Shown one piece after another: positions 51,832 to 60,461 of a stretch of 64,000 bases of DNA. The notes beneath the pieces were generated by a model that saw only the letters and a program-made list of their open reading frames with translations, did no database searches and was not told the origin of the DNA. Every line of letters begins with the position of its first letter. Within the stretch, counting starts at the first letter, position 1. Position numbers and translations under genes: made by a program. Origin of the DNA: CAWJTN01 sp963845895. GTDB lineage: Bacteria; Patescibacteriota; Microgenomatia; UBA1406; GWC2-37-13. The stretch covers positions 62,001-126,000 of the forward strand of contig CAWJTN010000001.1 in assembly GCA_963845895.1 (NCBI GenBank), given 5' to 3'.

Positions 51832-52620
51832 CTATGTGAGTTTTTTATTAACCCTATTAATATTATCCTTAGCTACTGTTTTTAATACGTCTTCGATTGT
51901 GGACATAAACTGTGCAGGGAAAATAATTGTCGAGTTTTTCTCTGTACTAATCTCTGCCATTGTTTGAAGAGTTCTAAGCTGTAGAGCAATAGGATGCTTT
52001 GTTATAATATCTGCTGCTTCTCCCAATTTTGCTGCAGCTTGCATCTCTCCTTGAGCTGCTACTATTTTGGCTCTTCTTTCGCGCTCTGCCTCTGCTTCTT
52101 TCGCCATTGCCCGCTGCATATTCTCAGGCAAAATTACGTCTTTAATTTCAACCGCACTTACTTGTATTCCCCAAGGCTCTGTATGTTTATCTATAACATC
52201 TTTTATTTTTGTATTTATATTGGCAGTATGAGCAAGAAGTTCGTCAAGATAGAATTGTCCAATGACGTTTCTTACAGTTGTTTGGCTTATTTGATTAATA
52301 GCGTTATATACGTTTTCAATCTCCAAAACCGACTTATCGGCTTTAACAATTTTATAGTATGCGACAGCTGCAATATCAATTGATACATTATCCTTTGTGA
52401 TAATTTTCTGTGAAGGAATTGCCATGGTAACAGTTCTGAGACTGATTCTTACCATGTTTTCAATAAGCGGAACAATATAAATTAATCCTGGACCTTTTAT
52501 TCCTACATATTTACCTAAACGAAAAACCACCGCTTTTTCATATTGCTTGATTATTTTTATTCCCAAAAGAAGAACAATTAGTAAAAATAATAGGATATAA
52601 GCCACATAAATCATAACCAT
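51832..52620 (-). CDS. SPFH/Band 7 protein (stomatin-like)
   Basis: A membrane hairpin helix at the N-terminus (YVAYILLFLLIVLLLGIKII) leads to a Band 7 domain: KAVVFRLGKYVGIKGPGLIYIVP, ITKDNVSIDIAAVAYYKIV, GQFYLDELLAHTANI, and a coiled-coil tail (MQRAMAKEAEAERERRAKIVAAQGEMQAA). The C-terminus (AEISTEKNSTIIFPAQFM) is the slipin pattern. It organises membrane microdomains. The usual NfeD partner is not adjacent. Confidence 0.9.
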   Translation of the reverse strand: MVMIYVAYILLFLLIVLLLGIKIIKQYEKAVVFRLGKYVGIKGPGLIYIVPLIENMVRISLRTVTMAIPSQKIITKDNVSIDIAAVAYYKIVKADKSVLEIENVYNAINQISQTTVRNVIGQFYLDELLAHTANINTKIKDVIDKHTEPWGIQVSAVEIKDVILPENMQRAMAKEAEAERERRAKIVAAQGEMQAAAKLGEAADIITKHPIALQLRTLQTMAEISTEKNSTIIFPAQFMSTIEDVLKTVAKDNINRVNKKLT

Positions 52621-52689
52621 ATACTAATACTACTGAAACCAATTGTAAAGGCATAAATTAAATAGAAAGAGAAATTTTAAGAAAAATAA

Positions 52690-52740
52690 TTTGCTGGCAC
52701 TGGTTGACTATGTGGGAACTTTTTACTCAAGAAATTTTAG
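52690..52740. repeat. Dispersed repeat, copy D (short form)
   Basis: TTTGCTGGCACTGG...ACTATGTGGGAACTTTTTAC ends at the last codons of alaX. It is nearly the same as the two ends of copy A joined together. Confidence 0.75.
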
Positions 52741-53432
52741 TTTCCTACGACCCCATACCTTATATTTGTAATTCCGTTTTGTGAAGTGATATTGGCTATC
52801 CAGATTTTACCGATTTCTTTGGTATTTTTAACTTGAACACCACCATCTGGCATGGGAGGAAAATTACCAATCTTAATCATTCTCAATGGCTTATCTTTTG
52901 GTAAATTAGTAGGTAAAAATTGGCATTCCTTTGCTAATTCTTCGTAAGTCGTTTCTTTGGTAACTATTTCCAATCCTTGTTGAGCAATTTCATTCACTTC
53001 TTGTTCTAGTTTTTCTTTTATAGTTGGATTAGTCGCTCCTTGATATTCAATAAAAGCTTTTTTGCCATGACCACCTTTTGTAGGAGTTAAGTTTTTAACC
53101 ATTTTCATTAAAACATCATGTAAGAGATGTCCGGCACTATGAATCTTCATATATTTATATCGGTAGTTCCAATCAATAGCAGTTTTAACTGTTTCTCCCT
53201 CTTTAACTTCTCCTTTTACCTGATGGACAATCTCTCCGTTTTGGAAACGGACATATTCAACTTTTGCATTACCAATTGTTCCCCGATCAGATGGTTGTCC
53301 TCCGCCTCCGGGATAAAAAATTGTCTGATCTAAAATGACATTAGTTAAATTTCCTTGAGGATTAACAGATAAGATTTTAGCTTCTAATTCTGTTTTATAA
53401 GGATCTTCGTAATAGACTTGTTTTGTTTGCAT
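52737..53432 (-). CDS. alaX: AlaX-type alanyl-tRNA editing protein with a modified zinc site
   Basis: The 231 residues match the editing domain of AlaRS: TIFYPGGGGQPSDRG, then HSAGHLLHDVL, with H98 and H102 as the first two zinc ligands. The second pair, normally C and H of CGGTHV, reads PDGGVQVKNTKEIG (residues 195-208), so Cys becomes D196 and His becomes Q200. This protein would remove mischarged Ser/Gly from tRNA-Ala; D196 might replace the Cys, while Q200 is a weak ligand. The rest of the family pattern is intact. A disturbed alaS lies 35 kb away. Confidence 0.85.
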   Translation of the reverse strand: MQTKQVYYEDPYKTELEAKILSVNPQGNLTNVILDQTIFYPGGGGQPSDRGTIGNAKVEYVRFQNGEIVHQVKGEVKEGETVKTAIDWNYRYKYMKIHSAGHLLHDVLMKMVKNLTPTKGGHGKKAFIEYQGATNPTIKEKLEQEVNEIAQQGLEIVTKETTYEELAKECQFLPTNLPKDKPLRMIKIGNFPPMPDGGVQVKNTKEIGKIWIANITSQNGITNIRYGVVGN

Positions 53433-53437
53433 AATTA

Positions 53438-53480
53438 TTAGAACTTCTTAAGTTAACATGATTATATCAAAAAGTTCTAA
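53438..53480 (-). promoter_or_regulatory. Promoter of alaX with inverted repeat
   Basis: Nine-bp arms TTAGAACTT (53438-53446) and AAGTTCTAA (53472-53480) flank TATAAT (minus strand, within 53460-53467). The spacing suits a protein-bound operator better than an RNA stem. Confidence is low. Confidence 0.35.
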
Positions 53481-53562
53481 CTTTCTTAACATGCTAAAGA
53501 GGTTTAGACTGTTGTAACAATTAGCTGGTTGGTTAGGGTTCGGACTTATTAGAAATTAAAAC

Positions 53563-54430
53563 TCAAAAATTAACGATATCTTCTTCATTTTCCAAAAATC
53601 TTGATTTTAAAGACTCACCTCTTCTACCGAAGATAATTCTTCCTCTGGTGTAAGTAATAAATAATTTTTGTTTGGCTCTTGTTATGCCCACATAAAACAA
53701 CCTTCTCTCCTCTTCAAGTTGAAACAGATCGTCGATTGATCGAGCATGTGGTAATATTCCCTCTTCAACGCCAACGATAAACACGATGGAAAATTCCAAA
53801 CCTTTGGCCTGATGCAGGGTCATCAATTTAACTCCATCTTTTTCCTTTGCTCTTTTCTCTCCTTCAAAATATTCTGATTCAACCAACGCAACCTGCTCAA
53901 GAAATTCTTCTAATTTTGGAAAGTTCATGGCAACAGACTTTAACTCCTTAATATTTTCAATCCTTGCATAATCCTCTTCAATATCGGGATTGTATAGACT
54001 TAAATATTGTGTTTCTGCAAAAATTTGTTCCATCAGCTCAATGGTCTGCATTTTTTTTGCAGATTCTAAATGATTTGAATAGAACTTCTTAAAACTGCTC
54101 CATTTTCTTTTTCCCAACTTCTCAATCCTCTCCTTAGCAACCTGATCAACAGGATTAACAATCAATCTTAAATAGGACAAAACGTCTTTTATCTCTTTTC
54201 TTTCATAAAATCTTGTTCCTCCGATTAAAACGTAAGGAATGCTGTAATGTAAAAATGCTTCTTCGATTACGCGGGACTGCGCATTTGTACGGTAGAGTAC
54301 GGCAATCTGTGAATTAGGCAAAGACAGATCCCTGATTTTGTTGGTAATATAGATCGCCTCTTCCTCCTCATTTTCCGCTTCATAATACTCTATTTCCTCT
54401 CCCCGGCTGTTTGAAGTGAAAAGTTCGAGA
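53563..54430 (-). pseudogene. uvrD: 3' part of a UvrD/PcrA helicase, cut by the integrated element
   Basis: About 285 codons of helicase domain 2 remain: GEEIEYYEAENEEEEAIYI, VLYRTNAQSRVIEEA, LMTLHQAKGLEFSIVF (motif V) and RRLFYVGITRAKQKL (motif VI). Everything N-terminal, including Walker A, is missing. The homology stops near LFTSNSRGEE (about 54400-54430), where the serine recombinase coding sequence runs in on another frame. The missing 5' part should lie at the far end of the element, outside the window. Confidence 0.85.
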
Positions 54431-55954
54431 ATCGGATGGGTCACCAAACGGGACCCTCTCAGTCCCGGAAGACCGAATATATTGATATAACGGGCTAACT
54501 TGCGAGTTCGAATAGCCCGGATAGCCCCAAGCCAGTCCAGAGGGAAATATCGAACCGAGAAGCACTTTTATCTGGCTGATATCTGATTGCTGGTAGGTTT
54601 TCCCCAGATTCGCGAACTTTTCTTTCATGAACGCCACAATTGCCTGAAGGTTATATTTCTCGAGCAGGGCATCGTCTTTGGTCATCTGCACAGAAGCGAT
54701 TTTATCGTCAATCAGCTTGTTTTGTTCTTTGAATATTTTATCGTCATAAACTCCGGCCAGATTCTTCTCAATAAGTGTCTGCCGAAAACTGTATAGCTTT
54801 TTAAGCTCTATATCAGCTTCGTCTCTTTTCTTCTGAAGACCGGAAATACGTTTGTAATAAGTGCTGCGAAGCATACTGATAAATGCATTTAAGCAGTCCT
54901 GTGTTGGTGTTATCTCTTTTAGGTGATGAACGGTTGATAGATCAAGTTCCAGGGCGATTATCGAAGGCGTACCACAACGTTTCGGACAAAAATAATAAGC
55001 ATACCGGTGATACTTGCTCCATGCACCGGTGAATGGTGCGCCGCATTTTCCGCAACGAACGATCCTTCTTAAGGGGAAATCAGGGTTGTCCTTATTTCTT
55101 TTTCCTAAAGGTACCGCAACGTTGGTGTTCCGGCCTTCGATAATCGCCTGGACCTTGTAGTATTGTTCTTTGGTAACCATGGGTATATGTTGTCCCTGAA
55201 TCTCTTCGGGATATACTTCTGATGTTAAAATCCCGGCGTAAAACTTATTTTTAAATAATCTGCTCACAGTCTGACTTCTTAAAAGATATTGCTTACCCTT
55301 CATTGTTTTTCTTAAACCCCATCCGTTCATAATCTTGGCCATTTCTTCCAATGATTTTTTCCCTGTGGCCAATAAGTCCCAGGCTTCTTTTACTTTATCC
55401 CATGTTTTTGGGTCTTTAGTACAATAGCCGTTTTCATTGAGATAACCGAGAGCAACCGGTCCAGTATTTAATCCGGCAAGAAATCTCGCCCGCATGCCAT
55501 TTTTCGTCCTTTCACTCCGGACGTCGTTATCGAGTTGCGCAAAACCTGCCAAAATAGTCTCTACAAGCTTCTCAGTGGGACTATTTCCCGTAGGTTCGGT
55601 TGCGGACAATAGGCGTATACCGCATTCAGCTAGTTTTTTCCGAATAGCCAGATAGTCCGACGTTTGTCTGGACATTCTGTCCAATCTATAAACAATTACT
55701 GCATCAATTGTTCTTTTATACTTTCGGCAATATTCGAGCATTTCGATTAATACCGGCCGCCCTGATATGGTTTTAGCCGATCTGCCTTCTTCTCGAAATA
55801 TTTGAACAACTTCAATCCCCTTACGTTGAGCTTCCTTAAGACAAATTTCTTCCTGAGTTCCTAATGAAAAGTTATCAACCTGTTCTTCAGTGGAAACACG
55901 AAGGTAAACTACCGCTTTTTTGATTTCAGAATCATTACTATTTAATTGTCCCAT
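54380..55954 (-). CDS. Large serine recombinase (integrase) of the element
   Basis: Residues 1-150 are the resolvase domain with catalytic Ser in VVYLRVSTEEQVDNFSLGTQ and conserved YRLDRMSRQTSDYL. The recombinase domain follows, then a zinc ribbon (CGKCGAPF, FCPKRCG) and a coiled-coil segment (LQKKRDEADIELKKLYSFRQ). At 524 residues it is a typical LSR. Its last 25 or so codons (GDPSDSRTFHFKQPGRGNRVL) run into uvrD sequence, so the present C-terminus is set by the integration site. Promoter and operators lie at 56285-56329. Confidence 0.93.
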   Translation of the reverse strand: MGQLNSNDSEIKKAVVYLRVSTEEQVDNFSLGTQEEICLKEAQRKGIEVVQIFREEGRSAKTISGRPVLIEMLEYCRKYKRTIDAVIVYRLDRMSRQTSDYLAIRKKLAECGIRLLSATEPTGNSPTEKLVETILAGFAQLDNDVRSERTKNGMRARFLAGLNTGPVALGYLNENGYCTKDPKTWDKVKEAWDLLATGKKSLEEMAKIMNGWGLRKTMKGKQYLLRSQTVSRLFKNKFYAGILTSEVYPEEIQGQHIPMVTKEQYYKVQAIIEGRNTNVAVPLGKRNKDNPDFPLRRIVRCGKCGAPFTGAWSKYHRYAYYFCPKRCGTPSIIALELDLSTVHHLKEITPTQDCLNAFISMLRSTYYKRISGLQKKRDEADIELKKLYSFRQTLIEKNLAGVYDDKIFKEQNKLIDDKIASVQMTKDDALLEKYNLQAIVAFMKEKFANLGKTYQQSDISQIKVLLGSIFPSGLAWGYPGYSNSQVSPLYQYIRSSGTERVPFGDPSDSRTFHFKQPGRGNRVL

Positions 55955-56279
55955 ATTCTTTATCTGATAAAAGTTGGATTAAAGTTTTCCCGCTAAACAC
56001 CTCTTTCTCAAATTCACTTAGCCAAGTGTCAATTAAATATTGAAATTCCGTAATTATTGAAGATATTTGTTCATCTGTGAATGCCTTTCCCGATTCTCCA
56101 AGCTGTCTTCTTGTAGCAACGATTTTATTCTCTTCGCTATTGGTCGGGAATATTGCCGATAAACTATTTTCAAGTGAAGCCAGCGGATTAACTACCGGTA
56201 AAACCTCTTCTGGTGGTTTACTCTTCTCTTTTTCTTCTGATACCCTTGTATTTATTAAATTCAGTTGTTCATTTTCCAT
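55938..56279 (-). CDS. Small recombinase-linked protein
   Basis: The start is the ATG at 56277-56279 (MENEQLNLINTR), 113 aa; the longer open frame crosses the promoter. It is acidic with a helical C-terminal half (FTDEQISSIITEFQYLIDTWLSEFEKEVF) and no known motif. It overlaps the recombinase start by 17 bases and is the first gene of that operon. It might be an excision or recombination-directionality factor (inference from position only). Confidence 0.6.
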   Translation of the reverse strand: MENEQLNLINTRVSEEKEKSKPPEEVLPVVNPLASLENSLSAIFPTNSEENKIVATRRQLGESGKAFTDEQISSIITEFQYLIDTWLSEFEKEVFSGKTLIQLLSDKEYGTIK

Positions 56280-56284
56280 ATTAT

Positions 56285-56329
56285 CTATCCGTATACTGAT
56301 AGTATATATCCGTATACGGATAGTGTCAA
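56285..56329 (-). promoter_or_regulatory. Recombinase promoter covered by two phased operator palindromes
   Basis: On the minus strand: TTGACA (56324-56329), 17-bp spacer, TATACT (56301-56306). O1 is a perfect 16-bp palindrome, TATCCGTATACGGATA, that exactly fills most of the spacer (56307-56322). O2 is an 18-bp near-palindrome (56285-56302, one mismatch) overlapping the -10 and start. The centres are 21 bp apart, two helical turns. This arrangement is expected for a repressor that binds as cooperating dimers. Confidence 0.8.
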
Positions 56330-56405
56330 GTGGAAATTTAATCAAAAACGAGGCTAATCTAGCCCTATAGTATCATTATAGAAAAAATATGCTATACTAA
56401 TAGAC

Positions 56406-56630
56406 ATGGGAGACATTCAAGACCAAAAAGCTAGAAACGCTCTTGGGATGAAATTAAAAAAAGCCAGGGAAGAAAACCAGTTAACTCAGGCAGAACTAGC
56501 TAAAAAGGCGCATATTAACGTAAATTACTACGCCAGAGTTGAACGTGGGGAAGAGAATCCTACATTTGAAAAGCTTAATCGTATTGCTGAAGCTCTTAGT
56601 GTAAATCTGTCTGATCTGGTACCATCATAA
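56406..56630 (+). CDS. XRE-family repressor of the element
   Basis: The 74 residues are a single Cro/C1-type HTH (KLKKAREENQLTQAELAKKAHINVNYYARVERGEENPTF). A -10 TATACT ends seven bases before its ATG. It is transcribed away from the recombinase, and O1 and O2 lie between them. I infer that it represses the recombinase operon and thereby controls excision. Confidence 0.85.
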   Translation: MGDIQDQKARNALGMKLKKAREENQLTQAELAKKAHINVNYYARVERGEENPTFEKLNRIAEALSVNLSDLVPS

Positions 56631-56788
56631 TCCTCCCCAAAAGTCATCGTTTAACTCTTCCTCGCTGGATGGGACGATTTTTACGGGAAATTGTCTGATG
56701 CTATTGAATATCCGGAGGTTGTTTTACAACAGACGAAGCAATTACTATCTTTGGTCGTTTAATTACCACACCTCTCCTCGCACCACTT

Positions 56789-59700
56789 CTATATCAAATC
56801 TTTATACTCATCTATGAACCCTTTTGCTACCAGCTTATTTACTAGTTCGCTCGCTTTCCTTATCGCAGAATCGTTATGTGTCTGTTTTATTGCCTCAATT
56901 ATTTGCCGTATCGTCTCTTTTGAATGAATCACGCCCCAACCATCAGTATCATTTTCAATCATCAAATCCACAGCTTCAACAACTCCCTCTGGCGTTTTGG
57001 GGATGTAAGCAATTAGTTTTTCTGCTACTTCAATATCAGGATAAATCTTGCTGGCCAATTTCAATGCTTCAATCAATTGTGTTATTGCCCATTCCTCAGG
57101 AAATATACCTGAAACAAACCACCATCCGAATGCATTAAGCTCTTTACTGCTTCTTACATGGGAAGCTTTTACAGCAGCAAGCCTAAATTCCCATAGCGCT
57201 TGAAGCCGGGGAACAAACTCAGGCGGAATTGATTCTTCTTTTGAATGGTCGAAAATCCTACCTACATAGTCTAAAGCCTTATAACAAAGGTCTTCTGGGG
57301 CCACATTATAAAATCGCTTAAGAACTTCATCCCCGAGGGTAATCTTCCCGCTCCAATAAAGGGTCATCAAATGCTCAATAAAGCGCTGGTCTACATCGGT
57401 AGAGTATCTTTTTTTAGTCTTTATTTTCCCAAGATGGGTGAGAGCAAATATGTATTCCTGTTCAAGAAAGTCATACACCTCATGGAATGGCCTGCAAAAT
57501 AATATATAACTACTCCAAGCAGCAAACCATAAATCATCTGTCTTTTCTCCTCTAGGAAATATCTTTGTGACATTTTTAGCCACCCATTTTTTGTCTAAAT
57601 AAGCTAATGCTGTGAGTTTTTCTCCATAAATAGACCGGATTATAACGGAAGGCTCTTTTGATAGGTCAAGATGGTCTTCTAGAACTTTTTTTACCTCTGG
57701 GATAGCATCTAATCCTGTAAACTCTTTTTTTAAATGTCTTTTACACCATAAAGCGTACTCAATCACCGCATGAATGGCATCACCTCTTGTAGTGTTAAAA
57801 GATAAAGATGTTGGGTCTGAGTCCTCAAGATATTTAGCTTCTCTTTTAGGAGTGGGATTGGAGTCTTGTGCCAATTTCTCAAGAATCTGCCAAGCAGTTG
57901 TTTTATACGCCCAAGGTATTTCACTTTTACCCTCCCTAAGGCCTACTTGCAATAATTCAGCTATCGTATTAAATGACCAGCTCCAACCAGGGTCTTGATT
58001 CCATGAAGGGCTATCGTCTTCGTCTTCAGTTTTTGGCTGTTGTATGACCCAACTGCACAACTCCAAGACTTTTCCCCACCCTATTGGTTCAGGTTTATTA
58101 GCTATCTCCCATAATGCTCTTAAAAAGTTACGGACATAAGTCGGGCGTAGCCCAATAAATTTATCGGCATTTTTGCTAAAAGTTAAACTATTACCTTTCA
58201 CTAACTCGACTAACGCTCTTCCTAATCCTTCTTCCGATTCTCCATGCAACTCCTTTGAAGGTTGCCATTCTTGTAAATACTTAATGAGCTTGTCTATGGA
58301 TAGAGATTTCAACTCTGTGGCATTTTTGGGGCTTGTTGGGCCCCAGCTTCCTCTCGTTACAACTGACATAAAAACATGCCCGTCTGGTTCCCCAACATCT
58401 TTTACAAGAGACTCATAGCGTGCTTTCCATGTCTCATTCAGGGAATCTTTAATCGGAGCTAATCGGTCACGTTGCCAAGTTTTTATATACCTGTCAACGT
58501 TTTCTTGAGTATATTTAAACTTATTTTGTCTACACCTTTTTTTATAATCAGCTACATCTGCCCCATTTTCAATCCAGCCAAGCATTATTTCCTGGTCTTT
58601 TTTTGTAAGATTTGCGAATTGTTCTTTAGCCAGTAAGAAGTATTCATGGAGAAGGCTATAATTATCAAATATCCCCTTATCGAGAAGTGTGGAAGCCACC
58701 AATTGGGGTGAACATTTTGCAAACATCCTTATCAAATAAAGAGTAATCCGTTGAAAAATGACATATTGTCTTTTCTGCAAACCTTCTACTACACCTTGGA
58801 GGTTTTTGCGGTCTAATTTTATATACTGTTCGGCAATGTTCCTTATTGCTGAAACCAAAATTGACTTAACTCCGTGTCTAAAGTTTTCACTGTGGTCTTC
58901 GATAGCCGGTTGCCAAATTGTGGAATAATCCTGAGGTTCAACTCTACTTGGTTTGCGTAGGGCAATGGCATCAGTCAATAAATCTGCCAAAAGATTTATT
59001 ATCTTTTCTCCATTATGAGGAACGAGAGAAGGTATATTTTCCTTTATTATCTGTTCATACTCATTGTCGTCAAATAAGGCTTTTGGGTCTTGTGGAATTT
59101 CATACTCTTTACCTTTCGCTTCGACCTTAACTGGCTTCTTTGGGTCGGGAGTAATTTGAAGAAGAGCTTTTGCAATAGTAATTGCCTCATCCCCATAGCC
59201 GTTATTAGCAAGATGAGTTATTAACTTCCCATACCTCTCTGGCTGAAGCCAAGGTTGAATAGTGTCAATCCACACAATGAACTTTTCAATTAACTGTATT
59301 GTCGAGCTAAGAGGTAACTCTAAAGAAATATCAATAATGTCTGCTCTAACACGTATATTATCGGCTTCTATGTTTAAACAAATTTTAGTTACCAAATCTT
59401 GGCATTGTTGAACTTTAGCCATTTTTTTCAAGTAAACGCCCTGTGGCCAGAAAGGATAACTGACACCACCACTCTCATGGGAAATAGTCCCCGGTGGATT
59501 TAAGAAAAACCCATTTTTATTTAACATTGGTAACCAGTTGGGGTCTGTTACCTTATCGAAAAAGTATCTCAAAGTAGTAAGGTTATTAGGTACGTGTTGA
59601 GCAAGGACTAACACATCTTTCTTTGAAACACTTTTTTGAGCCAAAAGTTGGTCTATTGTTTTTATATATTGTGAATAATTAGACTCCAATAAATCCAAAA

Positions 59701-60178
59701 TGCGGTCTAGAAACAGTTGCATGTCTTGCCAAAAAACATCATAGGCCTCGTCTACTTTTCTAGCCTGGCCTAATCCTTCTCTATGTGCCAAACGGGCCAG
59801 ATTTAGAGAAGAACCCTGGTCAGCTATTTTGAACCAAAGCTCAGCAACTTTATCTTTTGGATTCAACCCATATGTCTCTATTATCTTTTCAATTTGGTCT
59901 TTATGTGCCTCCGGCTTATTTCCACAGATTTTACATGGTGTCGGAGGAGAATAAGTTATAGGAACCATTACGGCACGAATAGAACTTTCAATTTCTCTTA
60001 ATAAATGGGCGATTAAATGCGCTGACGAATCAAGCTGAAATTCTGAAGATTTAATTCGGCATGCATCCTTATAAAAAGAAGCTGCACCAGGACTTAAAAG
60101 CAAAAGCCTTTTATATATTTTGGCTTGATGAGGGTCTTTAAAGCTGAATGGTTTTACCGAATTTTCATCTAGCTGCAT
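56789..60178 (-). CDS. 1,129-residue helical protein of unknown function, cargo of the element
   Basis: There is one uninterrupted ORF. The N-terminal 150 residues include SAHLIAHLLREIESSIRAVM, a CKICGNKPEAH Cys/His group and LARLAHREGLGQ. The rest is almost wholly alpha-helical with repeat-like blocks of about 40 residues (for example WIDTIQPWLQPERYGKLITHLANN), like TPR or HEAT/ARM scaffolds. I see no P-loop, nuclease or membrane motif. Its own promoter has TATAAT six bases before the ATG. As the only large non-transfer gene of the element it is a candidate defence or fitness cargo, but no function is assigned. Confidence 0.7.
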   Translation of the reverse strand: MQLDENSVKPFSFKDPHQAKIYKRLLLLSPGAASFYKDACRIKSSEFQLDSSAHLIAHLLREIESSIRAVMVPITYSPPTPCKICGNKPEAHKDQIEKIIETYGLNPKDKVAELWFKIADQGSSLNLARLAHREGLGQARKVDEAYDVFWQDMQLFLDRILDLLESNYSQYIKTIDQLLAQKSVSKKDVLVLAQHVPNNLTTLRYFFDKVTDPNWLPMLNKNGFFLNPPGTISHESGGVSYPFWPQGVYLKKMAKVQQCQDLVTKICLNIEADNIRVRADIIDISLELPLSSTIQLIEKFIVWIDTIQPWLQPERYGKLITHLANNGYGDEAITIAKALLQITPDPKKPVKVEAKGKEYEIPQDPKALFDDNEYEQIIKENIPSLVPHNGEKIINLLADLLTDAIALRKPSRVEPQDYSTIWQPAIEDHSENFRHGVKSILVSAIRNIAEQYIKLDRKNLQGVVEGLQKRQYVIFQRITLYLIRMFAKCSPQLVASTLLDKGIFDNYSLLHEYFLLAKEQFANLTKKDQEIMLGWIENGADVADYKKRCRQNKFKYTQENVDRYIKTWQRDRLAPIKDSLNETWKARYESLVKDVGEPDGHVFMSVVTRGSWGPTSPKNATELKSLSIDKLIKYLQEWQPSKELHGESEEGLGRALVELVKGNSLTFSKNADKFIGLRPTYVRNFLRALWEIANKPEPIGWGKVLELCSWVIQQPKTEDEDDSPSWNQDPGWSWSFNTIAELLQVGLREGKSEIPWAYKTTAWQILEKLAQDSNPTPKREAKYLEDSDPTSLSFNTTRGDAIHAVIEYALWCKRHLKKEFTGLDAIPEVKKVLEDHLDLSKEPSVIIRSIYGEKLTALAYLDKKWVAKNVTKIFPRGEKTDDLWFAAWSSYILFCRPFHEVYDFLEQEYIFALTHLGKIKTKKRYSTDVDQRFIEHLMTLYWSGKITLGDEVLKRFYNVAPEDLCYKALDYVGRIFDHSKEESIPPEFVPRLQALWEFRLAAVKASHVRSSKELNAFGWWFVSGIFPEEWAITQLIEALKLASKIYPDIEVAEKLIAYIPKTPEGVVEAVDLMIENDTDGWGVIHSKETIRQIIEAIKQTHNDSAIRKASELVNKLVAKGFIDEYKDLI

Positions 60179-60461
60179 TATTTAATTATATCAAGAGACA
60201 GCTATAGGTTTCCTGTTTTGACATCAACGGCATCAGTTTTAATTTTTGCATAAACGCTATTGCCTTTTTGTTTTTAAGGGATGAGCAAGAGTAACTTCAC
60301 ATGTTTTGTTATGCAGCTCACGCGCTAAACACATCCAATTCCTTGCTCCTTGTTTTTTAAAAACCAACGTCTACAAATTAGCTAGAAAATAACCTATAGG
60401 TTTACTTCGTTGATAGTTTTTGATATACTTCACGTCAATATAGATTGTTAATACGATCTTT
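60179..60461. promoter_or_regulatory. Divergent spacer between the cargo and coupling-ATPase genes
   Basis: The sequence CTATAGGTTT occurs on both sides (60202-60211 and 60394-60403; the second is part of the palindrome AACCTATAGGTT). TATAAT for the cargo lies at 60185-60190 (minus strand), and TATACT for the ATPase at about 60423. The middle has no ORF or strong hairpin that I can see. A shared regulator of both promoters is possible. Confidence 0.4.

Noticed and set aside
53563..54447. A functional short helicase
   Set aside because: It lacks Walker A and all of domain 1; its apparent ATG lies in recombinase-derived sequence.
21265..55954. Recoding of TGA as glycine
   Set aside because: greA, serS and the recombinase end at TGA and no internal TGA is needed in complete genes.
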